Notes under the pieces: generated by a model
Databases searched by the model: none
What the model was told of the DNA's origin: nothing
What the model saw: only the letters and a program-made list of their open reading frames with translations
Made by a program: the position numbers and the translations under genes
Origin: Laguncularia racemosa
Taxonomy: Eukaryota; Streptophyta; Magnoliopsida; Myrtales; Combretaceae
DNA length: 64,000 bases
NCBI GenBank assembly: GCA_037954665.1
Contig: JBBMOL010000204.1
Location: 496,001 to 560,000 of the forward strand
Direction: 5' to 3'
In this document: piece by piece, positions 21,428 to 32,055 of the stretch
How positions within the stretch are numbered: the stretch's first letter is position 1
How the letters are laid out: each line of letters opens with the position of its first letter

Positions 21428-22886
21428 TGATACACTCAGAACATATATATAAAATGGGAGCGTAAATTGCAGCAAGTGCACTGGTCGTATCAAGTAATAA
21501 AGTGGTGAAAAGTAAGGTTGTCGATCCCTCGAGGAACCAATAGAGTACTAGATCTATGGCAATTCTTATCAATATCTAGGTGATTAAAAAGGGGTTTTGA
21601 AATGTCTAATCTAAAAATTTAACTTAAAGCAACAAGAAAAATTTTATGACGAATCTATCAATTATGAACAAGGGAAATTAGAATTCACCCTAGATTTGTT
21701 AATCAAATTGCTACCAAGTTATGTCAACTAGTGGTTATAAGGTTATTCAAGTGAGTTTAGAAAATCCTTTTTAGGGATGTTGACCTTAAATCAATTAGTC
21801 GGCTTCCGCGTCTCCAATTAACCAAGGAATCAAAATTATGTTCATACACCTCCCGATGCTACAAACAACTAATGCCCTAATTCAATTAACCCTAATCCCT
21901 TAGTGATTAATTAACAAGAAACATTGCATTGCGCCCTCCATAAACTCTAATTAAACCAATTATCGCAACTCCCGTATTGATAATCAATCTAATTAAGAAT
22001 TCCTAACAAATCCTAATCAATTCCCGTATCAAAAGGATTTCTAACAATTATAATCAAAGACTGATTATAATTGAAATCAAAGGAATTGCAATCATGAATA
22101 ATCCTAATAATTCCTAATTACATAACATGGCTACAATTATCCTTTTAACATTCTAGAGTTTCATCCAATTTCCCACAAGGATGATTTAGAACATTATAGT
22201 ATGAGTTGCATAAAAACAATTGAAATAAAGAGGTGCAATGGAATTCATATTAAACAACTAATAAATGGCATAAAAGAAAATAAAGCAAATGAAACAATGG
22301 TTATAATCTTCAAGAGCTTCAATCTTCAAAAATGACTCCTTGAATTCTTCAATTGAAAGCAAACTTCAACAAAATGACATTCTTCCTTCAAACTAAACTT
22401 TGGAAAAATCTAAAGTACCTAAGGAAATTCTAATGATTCAAAAGAAAGACAAATGATGCTAAGAACAAAAGGATTCTAAACAAAAGAAAGGATGCCTCCA
22501 AGGTTCACACAAGGGGTCTATTTATAGATCCAAAGAGGAGGGGGATAAGGTTGATCTGATGAGGATTTGAGTCAGCAAATTAATTAGGATACGATTTTGG
22601 AGAGATTCTCGCAATGGATATCCGGGGAGTAATGAAGGCCGGCTCAAGGCTGGCGGCCTTGAATGTAGGCCGGCCCAAGGACGGCGGCCTTCAGTGCAAT
22701 CCTTCGCTCACTTCTTCAATTTTGTGAAAAACTCCTCCAATTAACTTGTAATTTACTTTTGGGTCCTCAAAACCTGTATTTTCACAATAAATACCATTAA
22801 GTATCATTTCTTTATATTTTCTTATAATATTAAAATAAATTTAATATAAGTCTAAAAGAAAATATAAGTATAATGTGATCTTATCA
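21428..22886 (-). repeat. 5' LTR of D
   Basis: 1,459 bases; TATA box at 22518-22526 (+ strand CTATTTATA). The GC-rich module is at about 22636-22690, with one fewer 31-base unit than the 3' LTR. Otherwise almost identical to 15815-17304, with a few substitutions near 22813-22825. Confidence 0.94.
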
Positions 22887-22891
22887 AGCAT

Positions 22892-23263
22892 ATACACGGC
22901 CGTGCCTTCTAGACGTGTATGTTTCTGTAGATATTCTTGACACCATATACGGCCATGCCTTTGAACCGTGTATGTTTCTGTGGAACCTCCAGACTCACTA
23001 CACGGTCGTGCCTTGTAAAGATACGTCCTCTTCAACCCGTATCTGTTATGACTTGTACAAGAGCAAAGGCATTCTCATGGTTGTTCCATTCCATTCCGGC
23101 TTTATGATTGCTCAAATCCTTTCTGGCTTCGTGGATATCCTTTATCAACCCGTTAAGTGCTTCCTTGAATCGTTTCGCTCGAGTTCTTGTGATTGGTCCA
23201 GGTGGCACTTTAAGAGGATCCACATTCCATCTTCTGGCTTGGCTCCCATCATGGCTCTCATCA
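22892..23263 (-). repeat. 3' LTR of C, upper part
   Basis: Continuation of C's 3' LTR beyond D, matching 27416-27797. It starts with CACGGCCGTG-type palindromes (22894-23035) and ends in CTCTCATCA. The integrase frame of C reads through the PPT into this LTR and encodes GPITRTRAKRFKEALNGL at about 23150-23207. Confidence 0.9.
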
Positions 23264-23808
23264 TTCCCCTCCTCTTGAAAAGGATTTATCCTCAAATCAT
23301 CACCTACATCAAAAGGACTCAGATCAGTAACATTAAATGTAGCACTTACTTGACACTCACCTAGCAAATCTATCTTATATGCATTATCATTGATGCGTTC
23401 AAGAATTTGAAATGGTCCATCGCCTCTAGGAAGTAATTTAGATCGACGCTGCATAGGAAACCGCTCTTTACGCATGTGAACCCAAACCCAGTCTCCAGGT
23501 TCAAAGACAACTTGTCGATGACCCTTGTTGGCTTATTTCACATATTGCTCTATTTTTCGCTCAATGTTTAGCCTTGCCTTCTCATGGATCTGTTTAACAA
23601 ATTCTGCTTTCTTCTTGCCATCTAGATTAACAAACTCAGAAATAGGCAAAGGTGATAAATCTAAAGGAGTTAGTGGATTAAAACCATACACAATTTCAAA
23701 AGGAGTAAACTTAGTAGTAGAATGCATTGTACGATTATAGGCAAATTCAACATGCGGCAAACAATCCTCCCAACTTTTAATGTTCTTTTTAATGACAACC
23801 CTCAACAA
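23032..23808 (-). pseudogene. C integrase C-terminus, extending into the 3' LTR
   Basis: Two frames. 23808-23533 reads LPHVEFAYNRTMHSTTKFTPFEIVYGFNPLTPLDL (the end of the INT core) and ARLNIERKIEQYVK, then a TAA where E reads QANKGRRQ. 23475-23032 reads MRKERFPMQRRSKLLPRGDGPFQILERINDNAYKIDL (the GPFxILxRI module), VSATFNVTDLSPFDVGDDLR and FQEEGNDES across the PPT at 23264-23281. It then enters the LTR, where GPITRTRAKRFKEALNGL is encoded. In CRM-type chromoviruses the C-terminal motif is also reported to be encoded partly by the 3' LTR; placement here is an inference. Confidence 0.84.
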
Positions 23809-23850
23809 AGTAGATAAAGTTCGATTTACTACCTCAGTTTGACCATCAGT

Positions 23851-24708
23851 CTATGGATGATAAGTAGTAGAGAACAGTAACTTAGTTCCTAACTTAGCCC
23901 ACAGGGTCTTCCAGAAGTAGCTTAAGAACTTAGCATCTCTATCCGATACATTTGTTTTAGGCATACCATGCAATATCACAACTTCCCTAAAGAATAAATT
24001 AGCAATATTGCAAGCATCATCTATTTTGTAACAAGGAATGAAGTGTGCCATCTTAGAAAATCTTTCCACAACTACAAAAATAGAATCTCGACCATGCCTA
24101 GACCTAGGTAATCCTAACACAAAATCCATGGAAATATCTACCCAAGGCTTATGAGGAATGACACTAAACCTATATAACCCATCTAATAAGTCATCTAAGC
24201 GAGGAATGGGATGACGATACTTTACCGTGATGTTGTTAATGGCGCAACAGTCAATACACATTCTCCATGACCCATCCTTCTTAGGCACCAAAATCACAGG
24301 CACTACACATGGGCTCATGCTTTGTCTCACGTACCCCTTCTCCATTAATTCATTGACCTGCCTTTGGAGTTCCTTTGTCTCCTCTGGATTGCTCCTATAA
24401 GCTGGTTTGTTTGGAATAGATGCTCCGGGTACAAGGTCAATCTGGTGCTCAATACCATGAATAGGTGGTAAACCCTCTAGAATCTCCTCAGGGAAGACAT
24501 CTTCAAAGTCCTGCACAATAGACACAACCACACTAGGCACAGAGTTAAAAGGTTTGTTAGTATTCAAACAAGTATCCTTAAAAACCAGCAACAACATAGG
24601 TTGCTTCATCACTAACACTCTCCTCACTACACTCACTCTTCCCACACAACTCTCCTTTTGCAAGGTTGCACTCTCCTTTTCACTCACCCCCAAGTTGATC
24701 CCCTTCAA
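23851..24708 (-). pseudogene. C RT-integrase fusion frame (internal deletion)
   Basis: A 285-codon open frame. Its first half is the PR-RT linker and RT fingers (DLVPGASIPNKPAYRSNPEETKEL, VILVPKKDGSWRMCIDCCAINNI, YRHPIPRLDDLLD). At about 24180 it jumps in frame to the integrase core (IPHKPWVDISMDFVLGLPR, FSKMAHFIPC, NVSDRDAKFLSYFWKTLWAKLG). Against E, about 1.36 kb is missing: the RT palm with YFDD, RNase H and the INT zinc domain. The joint (LD|GLY) is where RT DELHG and INT QGLYTPL resemble each other. RT activity is impossible; the first two INT core Asp residues are kept. Confidence 0.87.
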
Positions 24709-24970
24709 CTTGGTCTCTCACACTCTTTCCAGCCTTCCTCTCTTTTTCCTTTTGATATCAACTTTTGTGTTCCTTTTCTTTCTCACTATCTTTTGCTCTC
24801 TCACTCTCCCTCTGTTTTTCACTCATCTTATATTTTGCAAAAGACTGTTGTAGCTGCAACTGATCCTCATACACCTGTTTAGGAGTTGAAGGTTTAAGAT
24901 TAAAGCTTTTCCCCTGGTGAACAAGCGTATACTTGTTAGAAAAGCCATCATGAACAACCTTCCTATCAAA

Positions 24971-25429
24971 CTACCATGGCCTCCCCAACAACACATGACA
25001 CGCCTGCATTGGCACTACATCGCATAAAACCTCATCCTCATACCTACCGATGCGAAAAGCAATCACGGCTTGCTTACTCACCTTAGTCTCGCCACTATCA
25101 CTCAGCCACTGCAATTTATATGGACTAGGGTGTTTAGTAGTCTTGAGTCCCAGCCTCTCAACAATAAAATTACTCACCACATTAGTGCAACTTCCTCCAT
25201 CAATGATCAAACTACAAATATGATCACCTAGATAACATTTAGTATAAAAGATATTCTCTCTTTGCACCTCCTCTTCTTCCTTCACCTGCACATTCAAAGA
25301 TCGCTTCACTACTGCCACTAACCTCCCTATTGAAGGCTCCTCATCATCACTAGCATCCTCTAATGGAGGCATATCATCCTCGTCACTATCCCCCTTAGTC
25401 TGATACTCACCATCATCACGCAGAATCAT
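24971..25429 (-). pseudogene. C protease
   Basis: Open 152-codon frame with an acidic N-terminal part (DEDDMPPLEDASDDEEP), ENIFYTKCYLGDHICSLIIDGGSCTNVVSNFIVERLGLK, PYKLQWLSDSGETKVSKQ and CDVVPMQACHVLLGRPW. DGGSCTN replaces the usual D(S/T)GA at the catalytic Asp and is typical of this element group. A stop follows GRPW at 24970. Just upstream (about 25440-25500) is a CCHC knuckle CFKCQGRGYIASQC whose His is Tyr. Confidence 0.85.
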
Positions 25430-25552
25430 AACACGCCTATTCGGACATTGACTAGCAATATAGCCTCTACCTTGGCATTTAAAACATCTAATGTCATGAT
25501 TTCTAAGAGTAGAAGAATCGGGTTTACCTTGGTTACCAGGAGTAGAACCCGC

Positions 25553-26395
25553 TTACCTCTTCTCTCCTTTCAGTTTGGTAGGTAAAGGCTTTTCTTCCTT
25601 CTTCCATTGGTTAGTCGTCCAGGTGGATGAACCAGTACCCTGTTGAAACCGTGCAATACTACTACCTTTCCTCCTATGTTGGTTCTCAACCATTATAGCC
25701 ATATGAACCATATCTTCCAATTCTACATAATGCTGTAATTCTACGACATTTTGAATTTCTCTATTCAATCCAGCAAGAAACCTAACCATGGTGGCCTCTC
25801 TATCCTCCTCTACATTCACCCTAATCATAGTAACTTCCATCTCCTTGAAATACTCATCCACATTTCGGCTTCCTTACCTAAAAGTTTGCAATTTGTTGTG
25901 CAATTCATGATAGTAAAACGTAGGCACAAACCGCTTCATCATCACCCTCTTCATCTCTTCCCACAACTTAATAGGTGGTTCGCCATTCCTTCTTCGATTC
26001 AACATTAGTTGATCCCACCACACTATGGCATAATCTGAAAATTCAATGGCAGCAAGTTTCACTTTCTTTCTCCCACTATAGTTGTGACAATCAAACACCA
26101 TCTCTACATTCTTCTCCCACTCTAAGTATGCCTCGAGATCATTTTTCTCTTAGAAAGGAGGAATCTTCATCTTTATACTACTCAAATGATTATCCTCTCT
26201 ATTCCTATCTCCTCTATCTTCCCAATCCTTAGTTCCTCTATTCCTACCACTATAACCTCTATAACTTCCAACAGAAGGTTCATCAAATTCATCATCCGAC
26301 ATTTCCTCTCCACCCCTTTGTACTCTCCTAGAACAACTCTCCCTCTTACGCCTTTGGGCGACGTTTTTAGATTGCTCTAGTATTTGCTCTACCAT
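25553..26395 (-). pseudogene. C gag
   Basis: Three overlapping frames on the minus strand. 26395-26150 is the Arg/Ser-rich N-terminus (VGSYRGYSGRNRGTKDW, SIKMKIPPF). 26101-25874 is the Gag core (MVFDCHNYSGRKKVKLAAIEFSDYAIVWWDQL, RFVPTFYYHELHNKLQTF). 25861-25553 continues MDEYFKEMEVTMIRVNVEEDREATMVRFLAGLNREIQNVVEL. Stops and a frameshift separate them, so no full Gag can be made. Confidence 0.83.
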
Positions 26396-26971
26396 CTCAT
26401 GAATTTATTCCATCCCCTCCTGAAACATCCTCTTCATCTCACCCCTTAATGCCTCAATCACTAACCTAGCATCAAACCTTCCCCTCTCACTTTCAGGAGA
26501 ATGTTGCCTCGATATAGTTCCTGTAGAAAAAGGTTAGCACGAACACATATATAAATATGATTAAGCCTCACGATACACTCCCTTACGTGTTTCACTCAAA
26601 GGATGATATCACACAGTCATTTGTGTATTCTCACAAGCAATAATGATATCAATTCACCAATTCCTCTTCTCAATTCTCTTGGAACTAACCCAAACTACAC
26701 TAATTCCCTTCCGTAGAATTAAAAACAACTCTAGGGCTCGAAATTTTCCTCTTTTTCTTTCCGATTTGTTTTGTTTTTTTTTTTTTGTTGCCTTTGTTTG
26801 TTGCTCTTGATTACGTTCCTTTTTTTTTTTTGTAACAAATGTGAATAGTAGGTACTGCACTTTCAATAGACAATTAACACTATGAAATTGAGTATGAACA
26901 ATTGATATGAACGATTGGAGTTAGGGTTTTGATGTTACCTTCCTCAAACCGAACTGATGTTTTAACAAACC
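26396..26971 (-). other. C leader and gag start region
   Basis: About 575 bases between PBS and gag. It has two poly-T runs on + (26762-26784, 26820-26832) and no long frame. The matching stretch in E (38534-39082) has the same layout. Confidence 0.6.
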
Positions 26972-26989
26972 TAGGCTCTGATACCAAAC
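26972..26989 (-). other. PBS of C
   Basis: Minus strand GTTTGGTATCAGAGCCTAG immediately follows the 5' LTR end at 26990 (TGATATAAACC on +). A full match to the initiator tRNA-Met type TGGTATCAGAGCC. Confidence 0.85.
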
Positions 26990-27797
26990 TGATATAAACC
27001 ACAACAACATGTGATGAAACCTAATACCAATATGTTCGGAATTGCTACCCAAGATGCCAAACAATCGAGTGGAAACCGCGACCTGTTGCTTATAAGTGAG
27101 GAAAGAACCTTGGTATATTATGTAGACGCCACAATCGGGATGAAAGGCTGATTGATAAGTCAGGATGAACGCCACGGAAGAAAATCCGATAAGTTCTAAA
27201 GTAGTTCTTTACAGAACCAAGAGAGGAATTTTCTTAAAAGTGTTTTCAAACTTGTATGTTGTATGTTCTATATATTCTAAACCCTAGAAGCTTTATAGTA
27301 GGGTTTACAATTCGTAACAATAAAGGCCCAAAACAATATAACATCATTAAGTTGCAGAAAAATAAAAAAACGGGGACTTAAAGGCCGGCGGCGTTGGAGC
27401 CGGCGTAGAGCATATACACGGCCGTACCTTCTAGACGTGTATGTTTCTATAGATATTCTTGACACCATACACGATTGTGCCTTTAAACCGTGTATATGAC
27501 CGTATATGTTTCTGTGGAACCTCCAGACTCACTACACGGCCGTGCCTTGTAAAGACACACCCTCTTCAACCCATATCCGTTATGACTTGTACAAGAGCAA
27601 GGGCATTCTCATGGTTGTTCCAATCCATTCTGGCTTCATGATTGCTCCAATCCTTTCCGTCTTCGTGGACATCCTTTATCAACCCGTTAAGTGCTTCCTT
27701 GAATCATTTCGCTCGAGTTCTTGTGATCGGTCCAGGTGGCACTTCAAGAGGATCCACATTCCATCTTTTGGCTTGGCCCCCATCGTGGTTCTCATCA
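26990..27797 (-). repeat. 5' LTR of C
   Basis: 808 bases. TATA (+ strand CTTTATA) at 27291-27297. The GC module at 27382-27548 combines GGCCGGCGGCG with CACGGCCGTG-type palindromes. It ends next to TSD ATTAG (27798-27802). Confidence 0.9.
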
Positions 27798-27802
27798 ATT
27801 AG

Positions 27803-27899
27803 TGACCTTTAATGTCTCAAATCTATCACCATACTCATCAATTGACATGCATGAAGACCTATCAGATTTAAGGGAAAATCATCCAGAAGCCTAAAGAGA
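27803..27899 (+). pseudogene. B integrase tail and PPT (continuation after C)
   Basis: After the second ATTAG copy the frame reads VTFNVSNLSPYSSIDMHEDLSDLRENHPEA, which joins EYGVL at 15386 and matches the VSATFNVTDLSPF tail of C and E. The purine-rich AGAAGCCTAAAGAGA ends at 27899 as the PPT. Confidence 0.88.
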
Positions 27900-29148
27900 T
27901 GATAGGAATCAGACTCCTACAGGACTTATCACTAAGGCCCGAGCTAAGGGTCTCCATAATTTAGTTTTGAAAATCTTGCTTGAGAAACCTAATCTTGAGA
28001 AAGCTAATCTATTTTCTACATCTCTACATTATAATTGTAGTGCATTTCAGTAGGCTCACTTATTAGTCCTATAGGATACCAAATCACCTAAGCTAATCTA
28101 TTTTCTACATCTCTACATTATAATTGTAGTGCACTTCAGTCGGCTCACTTATTAGTCCTATAGGATACCAAATCACCTATACTTTTGAGCGAATCAGGAT
28201 TCTCAACGGGGCCTAATTCAAAAGTATCTTGAAGACCGGCATCATGAGGGCTCATTTCTTTTTTATATTTCTCCTTGGTATGGACAATTTTATGTTATAT
28301 TTTCTTTTAGGAAACTTTCATTTTTTATTGCCATTTTTTAACCTTAGGAGTGGCAAGTATAAATACTTGCTTATAGTAGGCTTTGAGGAGGCTAAAATTT
28401 TCAGATTTGAACATCACATTTTCATGGGAGAACTTAGGGTTTCGCTAGTTCAATTTCTCTTATCAATTTCAATTTCAAAGAGTTGAAATTATGGTGAGTG
28501 CAACAAAAGGGCAATTGTGAGTAATATCAATTCCTTCTTTGTTGTTTTTCCTTATCATCACTAGTGAGTTCATATCTAGGGTTGATTTGGATTTTCTTGG
28601 TAAGATTTTTTATTGCAATTGTGATCAAATATCATGTTATGAAATTGATTGTTTTCGTATTTGATATCATCATTAATATTGGAATCAATTGTGATGTGAA
28701 TGGTGCTTGTTGGGAGAGGATAAAATTATGGTTTTAGATCTGTTCTTCTTGATATAATTTATGTGGATTTCACTTGCATTTGTTGTTATTTGGTGAGGTT
28801 TAACCTTGTTAGATTGTTGATTGCATTTTGGACCTTTGGATTTCATCAAAATTCCAATAGGTTCACGCAAATTCTAATCCAATTAAACCAGTTTATGTTT
28901 GAGAGTTGGGGTTTATTTCTTTGATTCATTTGCATGTGCTTGGGCTTGGTTTTGAGCACATCGTCTTTTGGCATCAGTGAAATCTAATTTGGATACTTAA
29001 GATTGATCACATCCTCATTGGAATAATTGGTTATAAACATTGAGATTTGACACCATTATTCATGTGATTGTGACTAGTTTGATTGACATTGCTTGTTTGT
29101 CTTTCAAATTGGTTTTGTATGTGCTTAATCTTGGTTTTAGGCACATCA
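27900..29148 (+). repeat. 3' LTR of B
   Basis: TGATAGGAATCAG...GGCACATCA, next to TSD AAATC. It has an approximately 85-base tandem duplication (copies starting near 28006 and 28092) absent from the 5' LTR, and lacks about 65 bases around the GGCCACC..AAGTGGC inverted repeat near 28335. It keeps the fossil PBS (TGGCATCAGTG, 28969-28979). Near 28815 it shows the empty target of the solo LTR. Confidence 0.9.
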
Positions 29149-29153
29149 AAATC

Positions 29154-30585
29154 TCAAGTCAATTTTTGAGAAAAATAAGCCCTTAATAGCTAATCATACA
29201 AAGCAATTATTCTCATAAGGGGATATTTATTCTTGTTGGTAATCCTATTCAATTCCTTATAGTCAATGCATAATCTCATACCACCATCTTTCTTCACGAA
29301 CAATACAGGTGTACCCTAAGACAAAATGCTAGTTCTGATAAATCTCTTATCTAGCAACTCATGCAACTACTTCTTTAGTTCCACCAACTTAGTAGGCACC
29401 ATATGGTATAGAGTTTGGGTATAATAGCTATACCAAGTACTGGGTCTATACAAAACTTGATCTCCCTTATTGGAGGTAAGCTAGATTGGTCCTCAAAGAA
29501 GACTTTTGTGAAGTCTTTCACTATAGATAGTTGATCAATCTTCACAATGTTGCCAAATTCAATGGCTACTGAAGCAACTACACTCTTACCTCACAATTCA
29601 TACGCAGGCAACCCTGTATGTCTCTATGCTTCATGCTTAAAATAGAAGGGTTATTGTCTTGGTGGGTTGAAATAGAGTATCATAATATGAAAGTCAATAG
29701 TTGCATGGTGTCTAAACAATCAATTAACTCCCAAAGTCTAATAAAAATCTATTATCTCAAAAACTAGAAGGTTTATCGGTAGAACTCCACCCTCCACTTC
29801 AATATTAACATTCCTACATATTTTGTTGAGACTCTGCCCACGCCATAGGTGTACTTACACTTAAAGTATCATCTAACATCTTAGCATGAACATTATAGGC
29901 ATGTATAAAGGTATCAGACACACACAAATGCGTGGCACCGGTATCAAATGGAACATAAGTACTAGTAGATAGTACAAGTAACTTACTTGCTAAAGTATCT
30001 TTGTCTAGTGTGGCTTAGTGTTGCAATGTAAATACAAGAGCTAGTTCTCTTTATCTAAATCCTATTAGCTAAGATCTACCAACCTAAGTAGCAGCCTAAA
30101 GTCTCCTTATCTATGCTTATGGTATAGTTTAACCTCCTATATTTAGGTAATCTATAACTCTATCACCCTCTACTTGCAAGAGTAACAAAAGGTGAGCAGA
30201 ATCGATCTCTCGATGTAAGTCTTATTGTTGTGACCTATCTTTCCACATGAGAAGTAAGCACCCTTTAGCCAGTTACACATACTCAGTTCATGTGGCCCAA
30301 AGCATCTAGTACATCTTTAAATAGGTCTTGTCGAAGAAGTCAAAACCTAGGAGAAGGGAGCTTTAATGACCATAGGTTTGGTCTAGAAATTTTGATGTTT
30401 CTTACCGTTCTCCTGTATAACAATACCCTAAGTAGGTCTCTTCCCTAATATTACCCGTACCCCCCTTAGTTCTCATCTCATTAGTCCTCTTATGACTTTG
30501 TTATAAGAACTTAGCTTTATTCAGTGCTTTAAGTATATATTCAATTGAAATGATCCCACTTCATGATGTAGAGTGGGTTCTAAAT
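29154..30585 (-). pseudogene. Element A gag end, CCHC, protease and RT N-terminus
   Basis: Read from 30585 down. The Gag C-terminus is followed by a zinc-knuckle region at about 30220-30320 (GAYFSCGKIGHNNKTY), a protease remnant at about 29960-29850 where DTGATHLCVSDTF keeps the DTGA catalytic motif, and RT fingers from about 29460 (the region CIDYKELNRITNKNKYPL near 29210-29270). It ends in SQKLT.DLR at B's target site AAATC. Many stops. The frame resumes at 9187. Confidence 0.82.
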
Positions 30586-31279
30586 TGATGAGGATCATCT
30601 AGCACTTAAGAAGACAGAACCAAGGACTTAAGATCTATTGCAAAGAATTGGAGGACCAATGACCCGAGCTAAAGTAAAGAGGATGAATGATGCTCTATAA
30701 GGACTAGTTATGGACCTACAAGCCAAGGAATCAAATTACATGAAAGGAGAACCAACACCTATTAATGTAATTCATGTTTCCATGGAAGAAAAGCAAGGAT
30801 TTGATGTTCTAAAATAAGAAATATTATATATTGAACCGAAATAGGAAAGGGAATTTGCGGGTTTGTTGTTATATTTTTTTAGTATTTGTTTTGGTTTGTA
30901 ATTTATATTATTTATTTTCTTACTCGGTTACATGAGGATAAGGAAACAAATAGATTAGGCAACTTAGGTTTTCCATATTCTTGTATGACACCATACAAGC
31001 CATGCAAGAGCCAGCCATGAAGAACATCTTATTATTGAAAGAAAACAAACACATTTCGTGAGATACAAAATACCCTATTTTTGTTCTTTTGCAAAAGAAC
31101 TTTTCCATAGAATTTTTAATCAAATTACTAGGAATACCTATTGATAACTTAGGTTACAGTTAACGGGTTTGATTGGGGTCTAGTTACGTATCGTTTATTC
31201 AAGACGATCCTCAGGGTAATTGAAACCAATTAGTATCATTGGGGTTCTAGGTTTAATATACCTAAGGTTTTATGCATCA
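30586..31279 (+). repeat. 5' LTR of H
   Basis: 694 bases, TGATGAGGATC...TATGCATCA. The start encodes GGPMTRAKVKRMNDAL in the frame that pol would enter from the PPT. The 3' LTR (40605-43008) is clearly homologous. Confidence 0.87.
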
Positions 31280-31281
31280 TT

Positions 31282-31293
31282 TGGTATTAGAGC
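31282..31293 (+). other. PBS of H
   Basis: TGGTATTAGAGC, initiator tRNA-Met type with one change, two bases after the LTR. Confidence 0.8.
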
Positions 31294-32055
31294 TTCGACT
31301 TCTTAAATCAAGTAAATTCTATCATTTTCTTTAATTTGTCTATTATTCTTTTTCATATTCGTCCGTTGTTCTTTTCCATACTCATCTGTTGTCTTTTCCA
31401 TATTCATAGTTAGAAATGTGTATAAAAAAAATTCAAGCTTATTTGGTCATTACAATCCATTAAGGCCGATAATATCTAGGTTTTCTTAAACAATCAATTG
31501 TGTTCAACTCATAGCTTATCTACAAAAAAAAAAAAAGAATCAAATTTGATTGTAAAAGAATTACAATTGCTGAAATCATAAGATAGTTTCTTGAATTGTC
31601 AATTACATAATTAGTGGAGTCAATTTACTTTCCATATCAAATGTTTCCAATTACTACTGTAAACATATCTTTGATTGTCTATGCTTGGAATCCGATACAT
31701 ATCCCTTGAACAATTGGTTCCATGGTGATCTTTTCCTTTTGTGTTTGATTGCAATTTTTGTCCAGTGGTGAATCTTTCCATATTTATTAGATTGTGTAGT
31801 TAGTACTGCTTCATTCATGCGACTTAGGCCGATAGTAATCATTAGTGTTGGCTTAGTAATTTGAGTTTAGGAGTTCTAAATTGAGTTCTTAGCAAAAGAA
31901 TTACAAAAAGTAGGTTGTGAGATCATATTTTGTGAGAGATATACATGAGTGGAATTATGAGCATATCATTTGTGAGCAATACACGAGTGGGTATGAGGAA
32001 CATACTTATATATTTCTTGTAATTGTGATCGTAATTTGCCGTAAATTTTATAATT
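31294..32055 (+). other. Leader of H
   Basis: About 760 bases without a long frame, with a poly-A run at about 31522-31535. Gag begins at the ATG near 32056 (MSGQNTNGGESRVMFEEL). Confidence 0.6.

Larger units (their letters stand above)
15815..22886 (-). mobile_element. Element D: young Athila-like gag-pro element (non-autonomous)
   Basis: 7,072 bases, minus strand, inserted into C's 3' LTR, TSD AGCAT at 15810-15814 and 22887-22891. LTRs are 1,490 and 1,459 bases; the 31-base difference is one tandem GC-rich unit. By eye I found no substitutions over the first 1.1 kb or so, so it is the youngest insertion here. It has one intact gag-protease frame and about 1.3 kb of non-coding sequence before the PPT. 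RT, RNase H, INT and any env-like gene are absent. The structure resembles the non-autonomous gag-bearing elements described in plants as TR-GAG. Confidence 0.93.
15392..27797 (-). mobile_element. Element C: CRM/Reina-like element with RT-INT deletion, host of D
   Basis: Minus-strand element in B's integrase gene, TSD ATTAG at 15387-15391 and 27798-27802. Without D it is about 5.3 kb. Order on the minus strand: 5' LTR (27797-26990), PBS, leader, gag, CCHC, PR, RT N-terminus fused to the INT core, INT C-terminus, PPT, 3' LTR (23263-15392, split by D). A close relative of E. Confidence 0.92.
9188..29148 (+). mobile_element. Element B: gag-deleted CRM/Reina-like element carrying C and a solo LTR
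   Basis: Plus-strand element inserted in A's RT gene between the DLRS and GYHQ codons, flanked by AAATC at 9183-9187 and 29149-29153. Without its insertions it is about 6.5 kb: 5' LTR, PBS, long leader, PR, RT, RNase H, INT, PPT, 3' LTR. Gag is missing. Insertion C splits the integrase tail with a perfect ATTAG duplication; joining the flanks restores EYGVL + VTFNVSNLSPY. Stops are frequent, so it is inactive. Confidence 0.9.

Noticed and set aside
22915..23364. 149-codon plus-strand frame
   Set aside because: Antisense to C's integrase tail and LTR; a similar frame recurs at 27506-27802 and 34256-34513 only because the LTRs are related. The minus frame carries the recognisable domains.
24554..24882. 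Plus-strand frames of 74-99 codons rich in Leu/Phe/Ser
   Set aside because: Antisense to the charged PR-RT linker of C; a matching shadow occurs at 36960-37433 opposite E.
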